Assembly (NCBI GenBank): GCA_016699735.1
Contig: CP065008.1
Coordinates: 558,001-622,000, forward strand
Source of the DNA: Alphaproteobacteria bacterium
Lineage (GTDB): Bacteria; Pseudomonadota; Alphaproteobacteria; Micavibrionales; Micavibrionaceae
Reading direction: 5' to 3'
Length of the DNA stretch: 64,000 nt
Shown: positions 1-8,492 of the stretch, one piece after another
Layout: each line of letters begins with the position of its first letter
How positions within the stretch are numbered: the stretch's first letter is position 1
The notes under the pieces: model-generated
Seen by the model: the letters and a program-made list of their open reading frames with translations, nothing else
Told to the model about the DNA's origin: nothing
The model's database searches: none
Translations under genes and position numbers: made by a program

Positions 1-2
1 TT

Positions 3-578
3 ATGATCCGCGAATTCAACGGCGATCGGGTTCTCGCCCAGCATTGCGGCGATTATATGACCGACGAGGACAGAAAAGCCGTTCTGGCCGGAACCTACCA
101 GCAGGCCGCATCGCCTGCGCCCGCGCAGGCGGCCACGATGGAACTCTATAAAGACGGCAAGCCCTTCGATCTGCCCGCCGAGGCGAACGCAGACCTGACC
201 GCGCGTCTCGATCGTATCGCTCGGGATTGCTGGCTCTATATGGGAAAAAGAGCGCAGGCCGATTGGGACAAGGCGCAGAAGGAACAGGCTTACATCGCCA
301 TCCGCTACCCGTCCCCTATCGAAACGCCTAAACTGGTGGGCATCGGCGACAGTAAAAATCCCGAGCGCGAACGCTTCGAGGAGGCGCTCTTCACCGCCCC
401 GTCGGACGGCGCCATCCTCCTCGGCCCTCTGGCCCGCGACGGTTCGCGCTTCTACAGCCTCGGCAAATGTTCCGGCGCCCACCTCATCGCCTTTCAGTGC
501 CGCCCCGAACTCGCGGAATTCTTCGGTGCAGGCTATAAAAAAAGCTGCCACCTCGTGAAGGACTGGAAACTGGAGTGA
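3..578 (+). CDS. Hypothetical protein, probably 5'-truncated by the window edge
   Basis: I do not recognise this protein. The frame is open to the first base of the window, so the ATG at position 3 may be internal and the true start may lie upstream. The readable 191 residues have no obvious signal peptide or membrane segment. An Ala/Pro-rich linker lies at about residues 35-45, and a more conserved-looking C-terminal half contains the stretch GAILLGPLARDGSRFYSLGK and two late cysteines. Composition is GC-rich like the core genes. It is followed by a repeat-rich gap, so it is probably the last gene of its transcription unit. Confidence 0.6.
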   Translation: MIREFNGDRVLAQHCGDYMTDEDRKAVLAGTYQQAASPAPAQAATMELYKDGKPFDLPAEANADLTARLDRIARDCWLYMGKRAQADWDKAQKEQAYIAIRYPSPIETPKLVGIGDSKNPERERFEEALFTAPSDGAILLGPLARDGSRFYSLGKCSGAHLIAFQCRPELAEFFGAGYKKSCHLVKDWKLE

Positions 579-668
579 AGACTGAGTGCCCCAATCAGCA
601 CTTCATACCTTCTGATCGCTGCCTCCCCTTGTCATCTCCGCCTCTCCTTGTTCTCCCCGCCTCCCCTT

Positions 669-693
669 GTCATCCCCGCGAAAGCGGGGATCG
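669..693. repeat. REP-like palindrome (CATCCCCGCGAAAGCGGGG type)
   Basis: A 7-bp perfect inverted repeat, TCCCCGC / GCGGGGA, flanks a GAAA loop. The same unit recurs at 960-985 and, with loop changes, near 37604, 40762 and 42098. Such intergenic palindromes are common in Alphaproteobacteria and in other proteobacteria. Confidence 0.75.
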
Positions 694-907
694 CGAAAAG
701 TAAAAAGCAGATATAAGAGAGTCTCCGGCTTATAAGCGCAGACACAACGGTGGGCGCAGAACGCTTTGCGGCTTAGCGATGAAAGGCCAAGGGTGCGGCG
801 TGGAGCGTCTGAATCGCGAAGACTCAAAGACGCGAAGCGTTCTGTGTCGGTTGTTACACGCTCGTTGTCATTGCAGCGAAGGCTGGAATCTGTGAAAAAA
901 CAGGTCT

Positions 908-931
908 GGATTCCCGCCTTCGCGGGAATGC
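908..931. repeat. REP-like palindrome (ATTCCCGC/GCGGGAAT variant)
   Basis: ATTCCCGC at 910-917 is the inverted complement of GCGGGAAT at 922-929, with a CTTC loop. It is a close variant of the palindromes at 669 and 960. Confidence 0.7.
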
Positions 932-959
932 GGGAACGGTTTGAAATATCCCCTCTAAA

Positions 960-985
960 GCATCCCCGCGAAAGCGGGGATCCAG
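960..985. repeat. REP-like palindrome
   Basis: TCCCCGC GAAA GCGGGGA at 963-980, followed by TCCAG. It is the same unit as at 669. The flanking TCCAG also follows the copy at 37604. Confidence 0.75.
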
Positions 986-1036
986 TAAGAAAAATGTCAG
1001 AGAACACAGCAAGAGACAGCGATTTATGCGCCCTTT

Positions 1037-1078
1037 CCCTCTCCCGTCCACGGGGAGAGGGATTAAGGGAGAGGGGCG
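1037..1078. repeat. CTCTCCC...GGGAGAGG intergenic element
   Basis: CCCTCTCCCG at about 1037 faces CGGGGAGAGGG at about 1054, and a second GGGAGAGGGG follows at about 1067. It forms a strong hairpin and belongs to a second repeat type, distinct from the CCCCGC palindromes around it. No coding role is visible. Confidence 0.5.
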
Positions 1079-1093
1079 TGAAAAGCCTAAGAA

Positions 1094-1121
1094 CCGGATT
1101 CCTGCTTTCGCAGGAATGACA
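1094..1121. repeat. REP-like palindrome (ATTCCTGC/GCAGGAAT variant)
   Basis: ATTCCTGC TTTC GCAGGAAT at 1098-1117 followed by GACA. It is the fourth palindrome of this family in the gap, with A/T replacing one G/C pair on each arm; the compensating changes preserve the stem. Confidence 0.7.
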
Positions 1122-1231
1122 ATATAAGATCGGGCCGCGTCATGTTCGCCGTGATCGTTGTGTTTGATATAAAACCGCCGCTTTGACAAATTGTCTTCCC
1201 CGCCGCCCGCCTGTGCGGCTAAACTGAGCGC

Positions 1232-2116
1232 ATGAGATTGGTCCTGCTCCTCCTCGCCGCCCTGACCCTCGCTGCGCCGCACGCGTGGGGGTGCAGTTAT
1301 GACATTGGCGGCCCATTAACACTGGCCATAAAAGACCCGGTGTTAAGAAAAAGAGCTGAAGAGCAGGCAAAGGAAATCTTTCAAAAAGCACATTACATTT
1401 TAAGAGGAAGAATTCTAAAACTATTCAAAGATCAGGAATTTAAAGCGATCATTCAAACGAGAGAAAGATTCAAAGGAAATCCTCCCAATATTTTTGAAAT
1501 TACCTACCATGCGGGTTCATCCGCATGCGGGTACGAATTCAGACCCAACCAAGAACCTTTGCTTGTTTTGTTTGAAAAAGAAGGGAACTTTTATTCTGGC
1601 GGACCAGCCGTCGCTGGAATTTTTGCGGAAGGGGGAGCAGAGTTAACATTTCTAGAAAAATTATCGACCGAGCATAAAGCACCTCAGAATAAATCTAACA
1701 AAAAGCCCAAATTTATTGAAAAATCCGAATTTCTTACGCCAATGAAACCACGGAACAAAGATGAAAAACCTATAAGTGAGCAAGCCTATATTCAAAAAGT
1801 TAAGAGTACTCTTAAAAATTGCAAATCATCAAAAAGCATTGAAAAAATAGCTCAAACCGACATTCGATTTTCTAGGCGTAACTACATAAACCTTACTTAC
1901 GCAGAAAAAGTAAGACTATCAGTAGCTGGTAAGGATGAGAATATCTTGAATATTTGGATTCCATATTATAGCCAGTTTCGAGACGATATAACTCTTAAAG
2001 ATCAGTTTCTTGAACCACTGCTAGAAACGGCAGACGGAAAAACTTTAATATTAGAAGGATGCGAATTTCCCGACCCCTCCGCTTTCTTCGAACCCGCCAC
2101 CCCGCCAGCCCAATAA
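1232..2116 (+). CDS. Exported protein with possible NTR/TIMP-like domain
   Basis: The 294-residue product begins with a typical signal peptide (MRLVLLLLAALTLAAPHAWG) and a Cys at residue 21, so it is exported and possibly Cys-bridged or lipid-anchored. Residues about 40-130 (an AEEQAKEIFQKAHYILRGRI helix/strand, then FKGNPPNIFEITYHAGSSAC, then a strand region ending LLVLFE) resemble bacterial NTR/TIMP-like OB-fold proteins, but I rate that only as likely. The rest is unrecognised and lysine-rich. Composition is mosaic: the signal-peptide codons and the last 20 codons are GC-rich, while the body is distinctly AT-rich, suggesting an acquired or fast-evolving gene. Confidence 0.75.
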   Translation: MRLVLLLLAALTLAAPHAWGCSYDIGGPLTLAIKDPVLRKRAEEQAKEIFQKAHYILRGRILKLFKDQEFKAIIQTRERFKGNPPNIFEITYHAGSSACGYEFRPNQEPLLVLFEKEGNFYSGGPAVAGIFAEGGAELTFLEKLSTEHKAPQNKSNKKPKFIEKSEFLTPMKPRNKDEKPISEQAYIQKVKSTLKNCKSSKSIEKIAQTDIRFSRRNYINLTYAEKVRLSVAGKDENILNIWIPYYSQFRDDITLKDQFLEPLLETADGKTLILEGCEFPDPSAFFEPATPPAQ

Positions 2117-2203
2117 CCCCCCTGCAACAATCCGCAAAACTTCGTGATTTGCGCTGCAACCCCCGCCCGCTATAGTGAAACCTGAGAATCTTAAGGAGCC
2201 CTC

Positions 2204-4033
2204 ATGTGCGGCATAGTCGGCATTATCGGTGAGCAAAAGGTCGTCCCCTTGCTGGTGGAGGGCTTAAAACGCCTCGAATATCGCGGCTACGATTCCGCCG
2301 GGGTCGCCACGCTGTCCAACGGCCATATCCAGCGTTGCCGCGCCGAAGGCAAGCTCGAACGCCTCGAAAGCAAGCTGGCCGAACAGACGCTGCAGGGCAC
2401 GGTCGGCATCGGCCACACGCGCTGGGCCACCCACGGCGCGGCGAACGAGAACAACGCCCACCCCCACGCGACCGACCGCGTCGCCGTCGTCCATAACGGC
2501 ATCATCGAGAATTACGCGGAACTCAAACGCGAGTTGCAGGAAACGCAAGCCCGCTTTACCTCGGATACCGATACCGAAGTCATCGTCCACCTCGTCACGC
2601 GCTATCTCTCGCAGGGCATGAAACCCGTGGAGGCCGCCAACGCCGCCTTCGACCGCCTGCACGGCGCCTATGCCATCGTCATGATCTTCGCGGGCGAGCA
2701 CGACCTGATGATCGGCGTCCGGCAGGGCACGCCGTTGGCCGTCGGCTACGGGGAGGGGGAGATGTATCTGGCCTCGGACTCGTACGCGCTCGCGCCGCTC
2801 ACCCGCAAAATCTGCTTCCTTGAGGACGGCGACCGCGTGACCGTCACCCGCACCGACGCAAAAATCACCGGCAGGGGCGGGCAACCCGTCGAACGCCCCG
2901 TCCGCATCACCGCGCAATCCGGCGCGACGGCCGGAAAGGGCGAATACAGACATTTCATGCTCAAGGAAATCTACGAGCAGCCCGCCGTGATCGCCGATAC
3001 GCTCAATTCCTACGTCAACCCCGCGACGGGCCACATCGCGATTCCGCCGGACGTGCTGAAAGTGCTGACCGCCGCCCCGCGTATTACTTTAATCGCTTGC
3101 GGCACCGCCTATTACGCGTGCGCCGTGGCCAAATACTGGTTCGAGCAGGTGGCCAGAATCCCCTGCGAGATCGACGTGGCCAGCGAGTTCAGATACCGCG
3201 AGGCGCCGATGCCCGCAAACGGCACGGCGATCTTCGTCTCCCAGTCCGGCGAGACCCTCGATACGCTCGAAGCCCTGCGCTACTGCAAGCGCCAGAAGCA
3301 AACCATCATCTCCATCGTGAATACCATCGAGAGCACGATCGAGCGCGAGTCCGATCACGTCCTGCACACGCTGGCCGGGCCGGAGATCGGCGTCGCTTCG
3401 ACCAAGGCGTTTACAACCCAGCTGGCAACGCTGGCCTGCATGGCCCTCGCCGCCGCGCTGAAAACCGGCGCGATCAGCGAAGCTCAGGGCGCGGAATATG
3501 CAACCGCCCTGCGCCATGTGCCGACCCTCGCCGCGCAGATTCTCACCCACGACGGGCAGATCAAGAATATCGCCCGCGACGTCGCCGAGGCGCGGGATGT
3601 GCTGTATCTCGGGCGCGGCAGCCTTTACCCCATCGCGCTGGAGGGCGCGCTGAAACTCAAGGAAATCTCCTATATCCACGCGGAGGGCTACGCCGCCGGG
3701 GAAATGAAGCACGGCCCCATCGCGCTGATCGACGAAACCGTGCCCGTCGTCGTCGTCGCGCCGGGGGGTGACCCGCTGTTTGAAAAGAACGCCAGCAACA
3801 TTCAGGAAACCGTGGCCAGGGGCGGAAAAGTGTTTCTGATCTCCGACGAAAAGGGCGCGAAAGAACTGGAGCAGTTGGTGACCTGGAGCGTGGCGACCGG
3901 GGCGGTCCACCCGTTTGTGGCCCCGATTCTCTATGCGATCCCCGTGCAGCTTCTCGCCTACCACGTCGCGGTCATGAAAGGCACGGACGTCGACCAGCCG
4001 CGCAACCTCGCGAAATCCGTGACGGTGGAGTAG
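2204..4033 (+). CDS. glmS: Glutamine--fructose-6-phosphate aminotransferase
   Basis: GlmS makes glucosamine-6-phosphate from fructose-6-phosphate and glutamine, the first committed step to UDP-GlcNAc for peptidoglycan and LPS; it acts in the cytosol. At 609 residues it has the family's normal length. The start MCGIVGIIG supplies the catalytic N-terminal cysteine of the class II glutaminase domain (about 1-240; YRGYDSAG and GHTRWATHG visible). Two SIS domains follow (about 285-420 and 455-600), with sugar-phosphate-binding SQSGETLDTL and the conserved tail AKSVTVE. AAGGAG lies just upstream of the ATG. The gene stands alone before a restriction-modification cassette; no glmU is adjacent. Confidence 0.98.
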   Translation: MCGIVGIIGEQKVVPLLVEGLKRLEYRGYDSAGVATLSNGHIQRCRAEGKLERLESKLAEQTLQGTVGIGHTRWATHGAANENNAHPHATDRVAVVHNGIIENYAELKRELQETQARFTSDTDTEVIVHLVTRYLSQGMKPVEAANAAFDRLHGAYAIVMIFAGEHDLMIGVRQGTPLAVGYGEGEMYLASDSYALAPLTRKICFLEDGDRVTVTRTDAKITGRGGQPVERPVRITAQSGATAGKGEYRHFMLKEIYEQPAVIADTLNSYVNPATGHIAIPPDVLKVLTAAPRITLIACGTAYYACAVAKYWFEQVARIPCEIDVASEFRYREAPMPANGTAIFVSQSGETLDTLEALRYCKRQKQTIISIVNTIESTIERESDHVLHTLAGPEIGVASTKAFTTQLATLACMALAAALKTGAISEAQGAEYATALRHVPTLAAQILTHDGQIKNIARDVAEARDVLYLGRGSLYPIALEGALKLKEISYIHAEGYAAGEMKHGPIALIDETVPVVVVAPGGDPLFEKNASNIQETVARGGKVFLISDEKGAKELEQLVTWSVATGAVHPFVAPILYAIPVQLLAYHVAVMKGTDVDQPRNLAKSVTVE

Positions 4034-4126
4034 GGTTGTACGAAACATTTAAAAGTGCGGATGTTTGATATTCAAGGGAAAGTTATGGATATCTTGCATA
4101 GTTCTTAGTTTGTTCTCATTTAATGA

Positions 4127-4155
4127 TTGTACGCAAAAACATCTAAAGCTATAAT
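4127..4155 (+). promoter_or_regulatory. Predicted sigma70-type promoter for the restriction-modification cassette
   Basis: TTGTAC at 4127-4132 and a perfect TATAAT at 4150-4155 are separated by 17 bp, 34 bp before the methyltransferase ATG. The surrounding DNA is AT-rich, unlike glmS, so the cassette appears to carry its own promoter. Confidence 0.6.
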
Positions 4156-4188
4156 TTTTAAACTAAAAACTACAAAGGCTCTAGAAAC

Positions 4189-5217
4189 ATGAGAACACAA
4201 GCTCTTTTGGACATAAATACATCAATTATAACAAGCGCTTGCGATTTAAACATCAATATTAAGGAAAACAATAAACTCCCCGAACTTTCCGTCTCCAAAA
4301 CTCATACTGTTGTATCAATGTTTTCTGGTTGTGGTGGAATGGATTTAGGATTCAGAGGTAATTTTTCTGCGTTTGGTCGTAAGTATAAAGAAAATCCATT
4401 TAATATTATTTGGGCTAATGATTTGAACGCTGCCGCTTGCAGAAGTTATGAACGAAACCTAGGGCACAAAATCCATTGCGGCAACGTATGGGACTTTCTA
4501 GATACTTTGCCTATGACCGCAGATGTACTGATCGGCGGCTTTCCATGTCAAGATATCTCAGTAAATGGCAAAGGTGCAGGTGTAAAAGGAAAACGTAGCA
4601 GCTTATACAGAGCTATGGTTGAAGCTGTAAAAATGATAAAGCCAAAAATATTTATTGCTGAGAACGTAAAGGGTCTTTTGATGCGCCATAATGAGGATTC
4701 TCTTAGGCAAGTCATCAAAGACTTTAAAGAGCTAGGATATGATATTACTTACGACCTGTACCATGCTGCTGACTATGGAGTTCCACAAACAAGAGAAAGA
4801 GTTTTTATAGTTGGCCGCTTGCCGCACATCAAACCATTTACACCTCCCAAAAAAGAGCGGTTCCAAGGTGAATGGATGACCGCAAAGGAAGCGTTGCACG
4901 ACTTAATTCATCTCGAAGAAGATATAGAAATAAATCATATTTGGAGTAAGGCAAAAAAAAGCGCTGAACAGGGAAGCAGAAAGCTAAAAGCCGACAGGCC
5001 CGGCTATACGATGAGGGCTGAGTGTCACGGTAACATACAATTTCACTATGAGCTTAATAGAAGAATTTCCATGAGAGAGGCTGCAAGAATCCAATCTTTT
5101 CCTGACAACTTTATTTTTGATTCAAAGCTAAGAGAAACAGAGCGACAAATTGGTAATGCCGTTCCCCCGATTTTGGCATGGTATATCGCCAAATCTGTAG
5201 TGAACTGTCTAAAATAG
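4189..5217 (+). CDS. DNA (cytosine-5-)-methyltransferase, type II RM system
   Basis: The 342-residue product shows the ordered C5-methyltransferase motifs: SAM-binding VVSMFSGCGGMDLGF (about 42-56), the catalytic Pro-Cys in GGFPCQDIS (about 116-124), ENVKGLL (about 157), QTRERVFIVG (motif VIII, about 200) and GNAVPP near the C-terminus (motif X). It should methylate cytosine in the recognition site and protect the host from the nuclease encoded 90 bp downstream. The target-recognition region (about 215-300) does not let me name the site. A roughly 40-residue N-terminal extension precedes motif I. The gene is AT-rich, which suggests horizontal acquisition. A weak aaagg lies about 10 nt before the ATG. 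Confidence 0.93.
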   Translation: MRTQALLDINTSIITSACDLNINIKENNKLPELSVSKTHTVVSMFSGCGGMDLGFRGNFSAFGRKYKENPFNIIWANDLNAAACRSYERNLGHKIHCGNVWDFLDTLPMTADVLIGGFPCQDISVNGKGAGVKGKRSSLYRAMVEAVKMIKPKIFIAENVKGLLMRHNEDSLRQVIKDFKELGYDITYDLYHAADYGVPQTRERVFIVGRLPHIKPFTPPKKERFQGEWMTAKEALHDLIHLEEDIEINHIWSKAKKSAEQGSRKLKADRPGYTMRAECHGNIQFHYELNRRISMREAARIQSFPDNFIFDSKLRETERQIGNAVPPILAWYIAKSVVNCLK

Positions 5218-5307
5218 ACAATCTCACTTTTTTTGACTAAAAGCTGAAAGCGCATAAATATAAAGTTTATACCGCTGCTCGAGGCTATGTGAGTTTATGG
5301 GTATTAA

Positions 5308-6300
5308 ATGAAACAAAGCGAATTTGAAAAGCTTCTTGACCAAATTGCTGAAAGTCTAACCTCTCAGGCCCAAAAGGGCACTTTTGCAACATCCAAAATT
5401 TTTGAAGATCGGGTCCGTGAGGTGCTAACAGAGTTTATGGTTGTTGATTTGACACCACACCCTCACGCCTTCCCTGACATCGTTTTAGGAGATTACGGAA
5501 TTGAAGTTAAATTCACCACAAATGATACATGGAGAAGTGTTGCTAACAGTGTATTTGAAAACACACGCAGTAAAAGCGTAGAGCACATATATGTTGTTTT
5601 CGGTAAGATGGGCGGAACACCGGAGGTTAGGTGGGGAAGATATGATGATTGTGTGATGCATGTCAGAACTTCTCATGTGCCGAGATTTGAAGTTGAAATA
5701 GGAGCAGAGACATCGCTTTTTCAAAAAATGGGTCTTTCATATGAAGTTTTTCGCAACCTAAGTGAAGAAGACAAAATGCTTCACATTCGCCTGTATGCGC
5801 GAAGACGACTGAAAAAAGGCGAACGACTATGGTGGCTGGAAGACAAGGAAGACTCGCAACACTCTCTTCCATTACAAGCTAAGCTATACACTTCTTTGGA
5901 ACAGGAAGAAAAACGAAGACTGCGAGCGGAGTCGGTTTTGTTGTGCCCACAGGTTCTTAAGTCTTCACGCTCCAAAAACAAATATGATGATGCCGTCCTT
6001 TACATGCTTACTTATCGAGGGATTCTTTGTCATCAAGCAAGAGATTTATTTTCTGCAGGAAGTGTAGCCTTAAGAGCTAGCTCTGAAAGGGGAGGCGTAT
6101 ATCTTTTAAGAGCCTTGCAAGATATTGAACATGAAATTCTCATAGCAGCTTCGACATTAGAAGACAGGCTTTTTGAGGAGTATTGGGGGAAAAAAGTCCA
6201 AAAAGAGCATAGAATTGGAGAATGGCTAAAAATGGCAGACGGCCATGCGTCTGGCTGGAAGCCATCCGAATATCTATTTAAGGACTATAAATTTCAATAA
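5308..6300 (+). CDS. Probable type II restriction endonuclease (PD-(D/E)XK)
   Basis: This 330-residue protein directly follows the cytosine methyltransferase on the same strand and shares its AT-rich composition. Residues 56-68 contain Pro-Asp then, after eight residues, Glu-Val-Lys (AFPDIVLGDYGIEVKFT), a textbook PD-(D/E)XK metal-binding and catalytic core. That motif and the position make it the cognate restriction enzyme. The N-terminal 40 residues are helical and the C-terminal 200 residues are unrecognised, probably for dimerisation or DNA recognition. A TTGACT -35-like box at 5233 followed by AT-rich DNA may give it a separate promoter, allowing the delayed expression useful to an incoming RM system. 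The recognition site cannot be inferred. Confidence 0.82.
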   Translation: MKQSEFEKLLDQIAESLTSQAQKGTFATSKIFEDRVREVLTEFMVVDLTPHPHAFPDIVLGDYGIEVKFTTNDTWRSVANSVFENTRSKSVEHIYVVFGKMGGTPEVRWGRYDDCVMHVRTSHVPRFEVEIGAETSLFQKMGLSYEVFRNLSEEDKMLHIRLYARRRLKKGERLWWLEDKEDSQHSLPLQAKLYTSLEQEEKRRLRAESVLLCPQVLKSSRSKNKYDDAVLYMLTYRGILCHQARDLFSAGSVALRASSERGGVYLLRALQDIEHEILIAASTLEDRLFEEYWGKKVQKEHRIGEWLKMADGHASGWKPSEYLFKDYKFQ

Positions 6301-6366
6301 ATGACCCCCTCACCCAACAAACCCGCCATCTTTCCCCTCCTCGCCAACGGGAGGAGTGCCTAAAGC

Positions 6367-7572
6367 TTAATGCTCTTTCGCCACCGTACGCGCCGCGACG
6401 AAATCCAGCACCGCCTGATGCAGGACGAAATAGGAATCGAGATATTTCTTATCGAACCTGTATTCGATGTCCAGCATCCCTGTGCCCTGTGACTTGTCCG
6501 TGCAGACGCGCAGACAGGTTTTGCACGCGTCCTCGTTTTCGCAGGGCTTTTGATTATAACCCCGCCCGAACGGAGTGATGCAATGCGTGTCCGGCGTACA
6601 TTCAAGCAGGTTTTCGATTTTGCCGCCTTCGTTTTTATGAATATAAAAATCCGGTTCACCGCTCCGTTGCCCGGTAAACTCAAGCACTTCAAATTCCATG
6701 TGGCGGCCGGCGGGTTTGTATGAGGATTTATGACCAAAAGTAAATCGCGATAAATCAGAATCAAAATGTTTCTGCCGATTTTCTAAAAGCTCACCCTTGG
6801 TCAGCGCCTCATAATGCGGTTTAATCGTAATCATAATTTCTTCGTCATCGGCAAAAGACGGATCAATATCCCTGTAAGAAACATCGAGTAAAGCGAAGGG
6901 AAAAATCTTATAACCATGCATATAATGCATCTCGAAAGAAGACAGCTCCTTTTCCGGCCGTGGCAGGGAAACGAGAGTCCATTTATAAAGGAAGCGCCGC
7001 TCGATTTTAAGGTCCGCGTGCCACAGATCGACGGTGATGGTGCGGTTGATGAAGCCCGGAGGTTCGATGTAAAGCTTCAAAAGCCCGACGCACAAAGTCG
7101 GCAATAAAATCAGGCACAAATTGATGAAAGCTTTTCGCCGTTGCTGCGGACTGTAATCAGCACGCCGCCACATTAGCGGCTTAAAAAATTTATAGGCAAT
7201 GAACAACGGAACGAGGTAAACCGGAATAAGCAGCGCAAGAAAAAATAGTGAAAGCGGAGCACTAAAAATCGCCGGATAAAATTTAGCAGGAAAACTGACA
7301 AAGGGAGCAGATAAGTAATAAAAACTGAAGATAAACAAAAAATACGCAGCAAAAGGAGTAAACTTCATAAAATAGGAGGATAAAAATTTCCCCTTAAAGG
7401 TTTGGCCGCAATCCAATACAGTGATTGAACCGTGTGCCCAGCCGCACTCGGGAATCAAATCGACGATAAAATTCAGAAAACATCCCAAAAGAATAATATT
7501 GGCCAGCCACACCCCGCCGATCCCATAAAAAACCCATTTTATAAGAAATAATAATCTGTCTTCCTTCTTCAT
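6367..7572 (-). CDS. Hypothetical multi-pass membrane protein
   Basis: I do not recognise this family. The 401-residue protein has about four hydrophobic helices in its first 170 residues (about 9-33, 67-90, 98-130 and 148-168), followed by a soluble domain of about 230 residues. The soluble part contains a C-terminal cysteine cluster (residues about 320-355, with CENEDACKTCLRVC), which suggests a disulfide-rich or metal-binding domain. It converges with the restriction enzyme gene and is divergent from the SGNH gene that begins 51 bp beyond its start. Composition is more AT-rich than the core. Confidence 0.75.
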   Translation of the reverse strand: MKKEDRLLFLIKWVFYGIGGVWLANIILLGCFLNFIVDLIPECGWAHGSITVLDCGQTFKGKFLSSYFMKFTPFAAYFLFIFSFYYLSAPFVSFPAKFYPAIFSAPLSLFFLALLIPVYLVPLFIAYKFFKPLMWRRADYSPQQRRKAFINLCLILLPTLCVGLLKLYIEPPGFINRTITVDLWHADLKIERRFLYKWTLVSLPRPEKELSSFEMHYMHGYKIFPFALLDVSYRDIDPSFADDEEIMITIKPHYEALTKGELLENRQKHFDSDLSRFTFGHKSSYKPAGRHMEFEVLEFTGQRSGEPDFYIHKNEGGKIENLLECTPDTHCITPFGRGYNQKPCENEDACKTCLRVCTDKSQGTGMLDIEYRFDKKYLDSYFVLHQAVLDFVAARTVAKEH

Positions 7573-7622
7573 CCCTGTATAATACGCAAGACTTTTGATT
7601 TTAAAGAATAAAACTTGCGGTC

Positions 7623-8492
7623 ATGACCCCCGTGCCCAACAAACCCGCCATTCTTCTGATCTTCGCTCTCGCCGCGCTGGGCTTCGGCGCCGCCGCCTGG
7701 ATCAAATACGGCAAGGCGCAGCAACCCCCGGCGCAGCCATTGACACTCGAACAGATTTTCAGGATGGACCCGAGGGGAAAAATCGAGGAACCCTGCCCCC
7801 CCGACGCGCTGACCTTTTTCGTGATCGGCCAGAGCCACGCCGCCAACTCCATGCTCCCGCGAACATCGGCGGAAAACAACCCGCACCTGCTGAATTATTT
7901 CAAGGGTAAGTGCTACCGCCTCTCGGATCCCATCCTCGGCCCTGCGGATTTCCGCGGCTCGCTCTGGCCCGTCTTCGCGCAGGCTCTTTACCCGCACGTC
8001 AACAAACCCGTCGTGATTATGAGCTATGCCCTCAACGGCACATCGGCGCAGGAATGGCTGCCTGGTGAAGAGGGCGTCGGCCTGATGGAGCGGGCACTAG
8101 CGGAAGCCCGCCGTTACACGCAGGCGGACGGCACGATTGAATATATCATCTACGATCAGGGCCAGCGCGACGCCATGGACCTGACGCCGAAGGAAATTTA
8201 CGCGCAGCACCTCAAAACCATTTTCGATCACCTGCAGAATGAAATCACGGGCGACCAGACGTTCCTGATGTACGGCCAGTCCTGGTGCACGGCTTATAAC
8301 CCGCCCGTACCCTATATCATAGAGGCGCAGCAGGAATTCGCCGCCGCCCGCCCCGACACGGTGATGGTCATGAACATGGATGATCTGGATGACACCTACC
8401 GCCACGACGACTGCCACTTCAACGGCAAGGGCCGCGCCGTGATTGCGCAGAAACTGGTCGAGGCGGTTTTGAAAAAAGAACAGAAAAATTAG
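7623..8492 (+). CDS. Membrane-anchored SGNH/sialate-O-acetylesterase-like protein
   Basis: The N-terminus has an uncleaved or cleaved hydrophobic segment (about residues 9-27), so the catalytic domain probably faces the periplasm. VIGQSHAAN (about 66-74) matches the nucleophile block of SGNH hydrolases of the sialate O-acetylesterase type (usually GQSN). DQGQRD (about 178) resembles the second block, and DDCHFNGKG (about 260) supplies the Asp-x-x-His-type end of the triad. The likely role is removal of acyl groups from a polysaccharide; the substrate is unknown. The reading frame overlaps prmA tail to tail by 4 bp. Confidence 0.72.
   Translation: MTPVPNKPAILLIFALAALGFGAAAWIKYGKAQQPPAQPLTLEQIFRMDPRGKIEEPCPPDALTFFVIGQSHAANSMLPRTSAENNPHLLNYFKGKCYRLSDPILGPADFRGSLWPVFAQALYPHVNKPVVIMSYALNGTSAQEWLPGEEGVGLMERALAEARRYTQADGTIEYIIYDQGQRDAMDLTPKEIYAQHLKTIFDHLQNEITGDQTFLMYGQSWCTAYNPPVPYIIEAQQEFAAARPDTVMVMNMDDLDDTYRHDDCHFNGKGRAVIAQKLVEAVLKKEQKN

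Larger units (their letters stand above)
579..1231. other. Gene-free, repeat-rich intergenic region
   Basis: This 650-bp gap holds no convincing gene. It contains at least four short palindromes of the REP-like family (annotated separately), a CTCTCCC/GGGAGAG element at about 1037-1078, and runs such as repeated cctccccttgt at 623-668. The apparent ORFs here on both strands run through the palindromes, have Arg/Ser-rich shadow-like translations and no ribosome-binding site, so I leave them out. Confidence 0.7.

Noticed and set aside
669..1121. The palindromes considered as a CRISPR array.
   Set aside because: Spacing is irregular, arms differ between copies and there are no unique equal-length spacers or cas genes.
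603..1391. Several overlapping ORFs on both strands of the first intergenic gap.
   Set aside because: They cross the palindromic repeats, have Arg/Ser/Gly-rich shadow translations, no ribosome-binding sites and no coherent domain.
2264..3034. A 256-codon minus-strand ORF inside glmS.
   Set aside because: Complementary frame of a certain gene; typical high-GC shadow composition.
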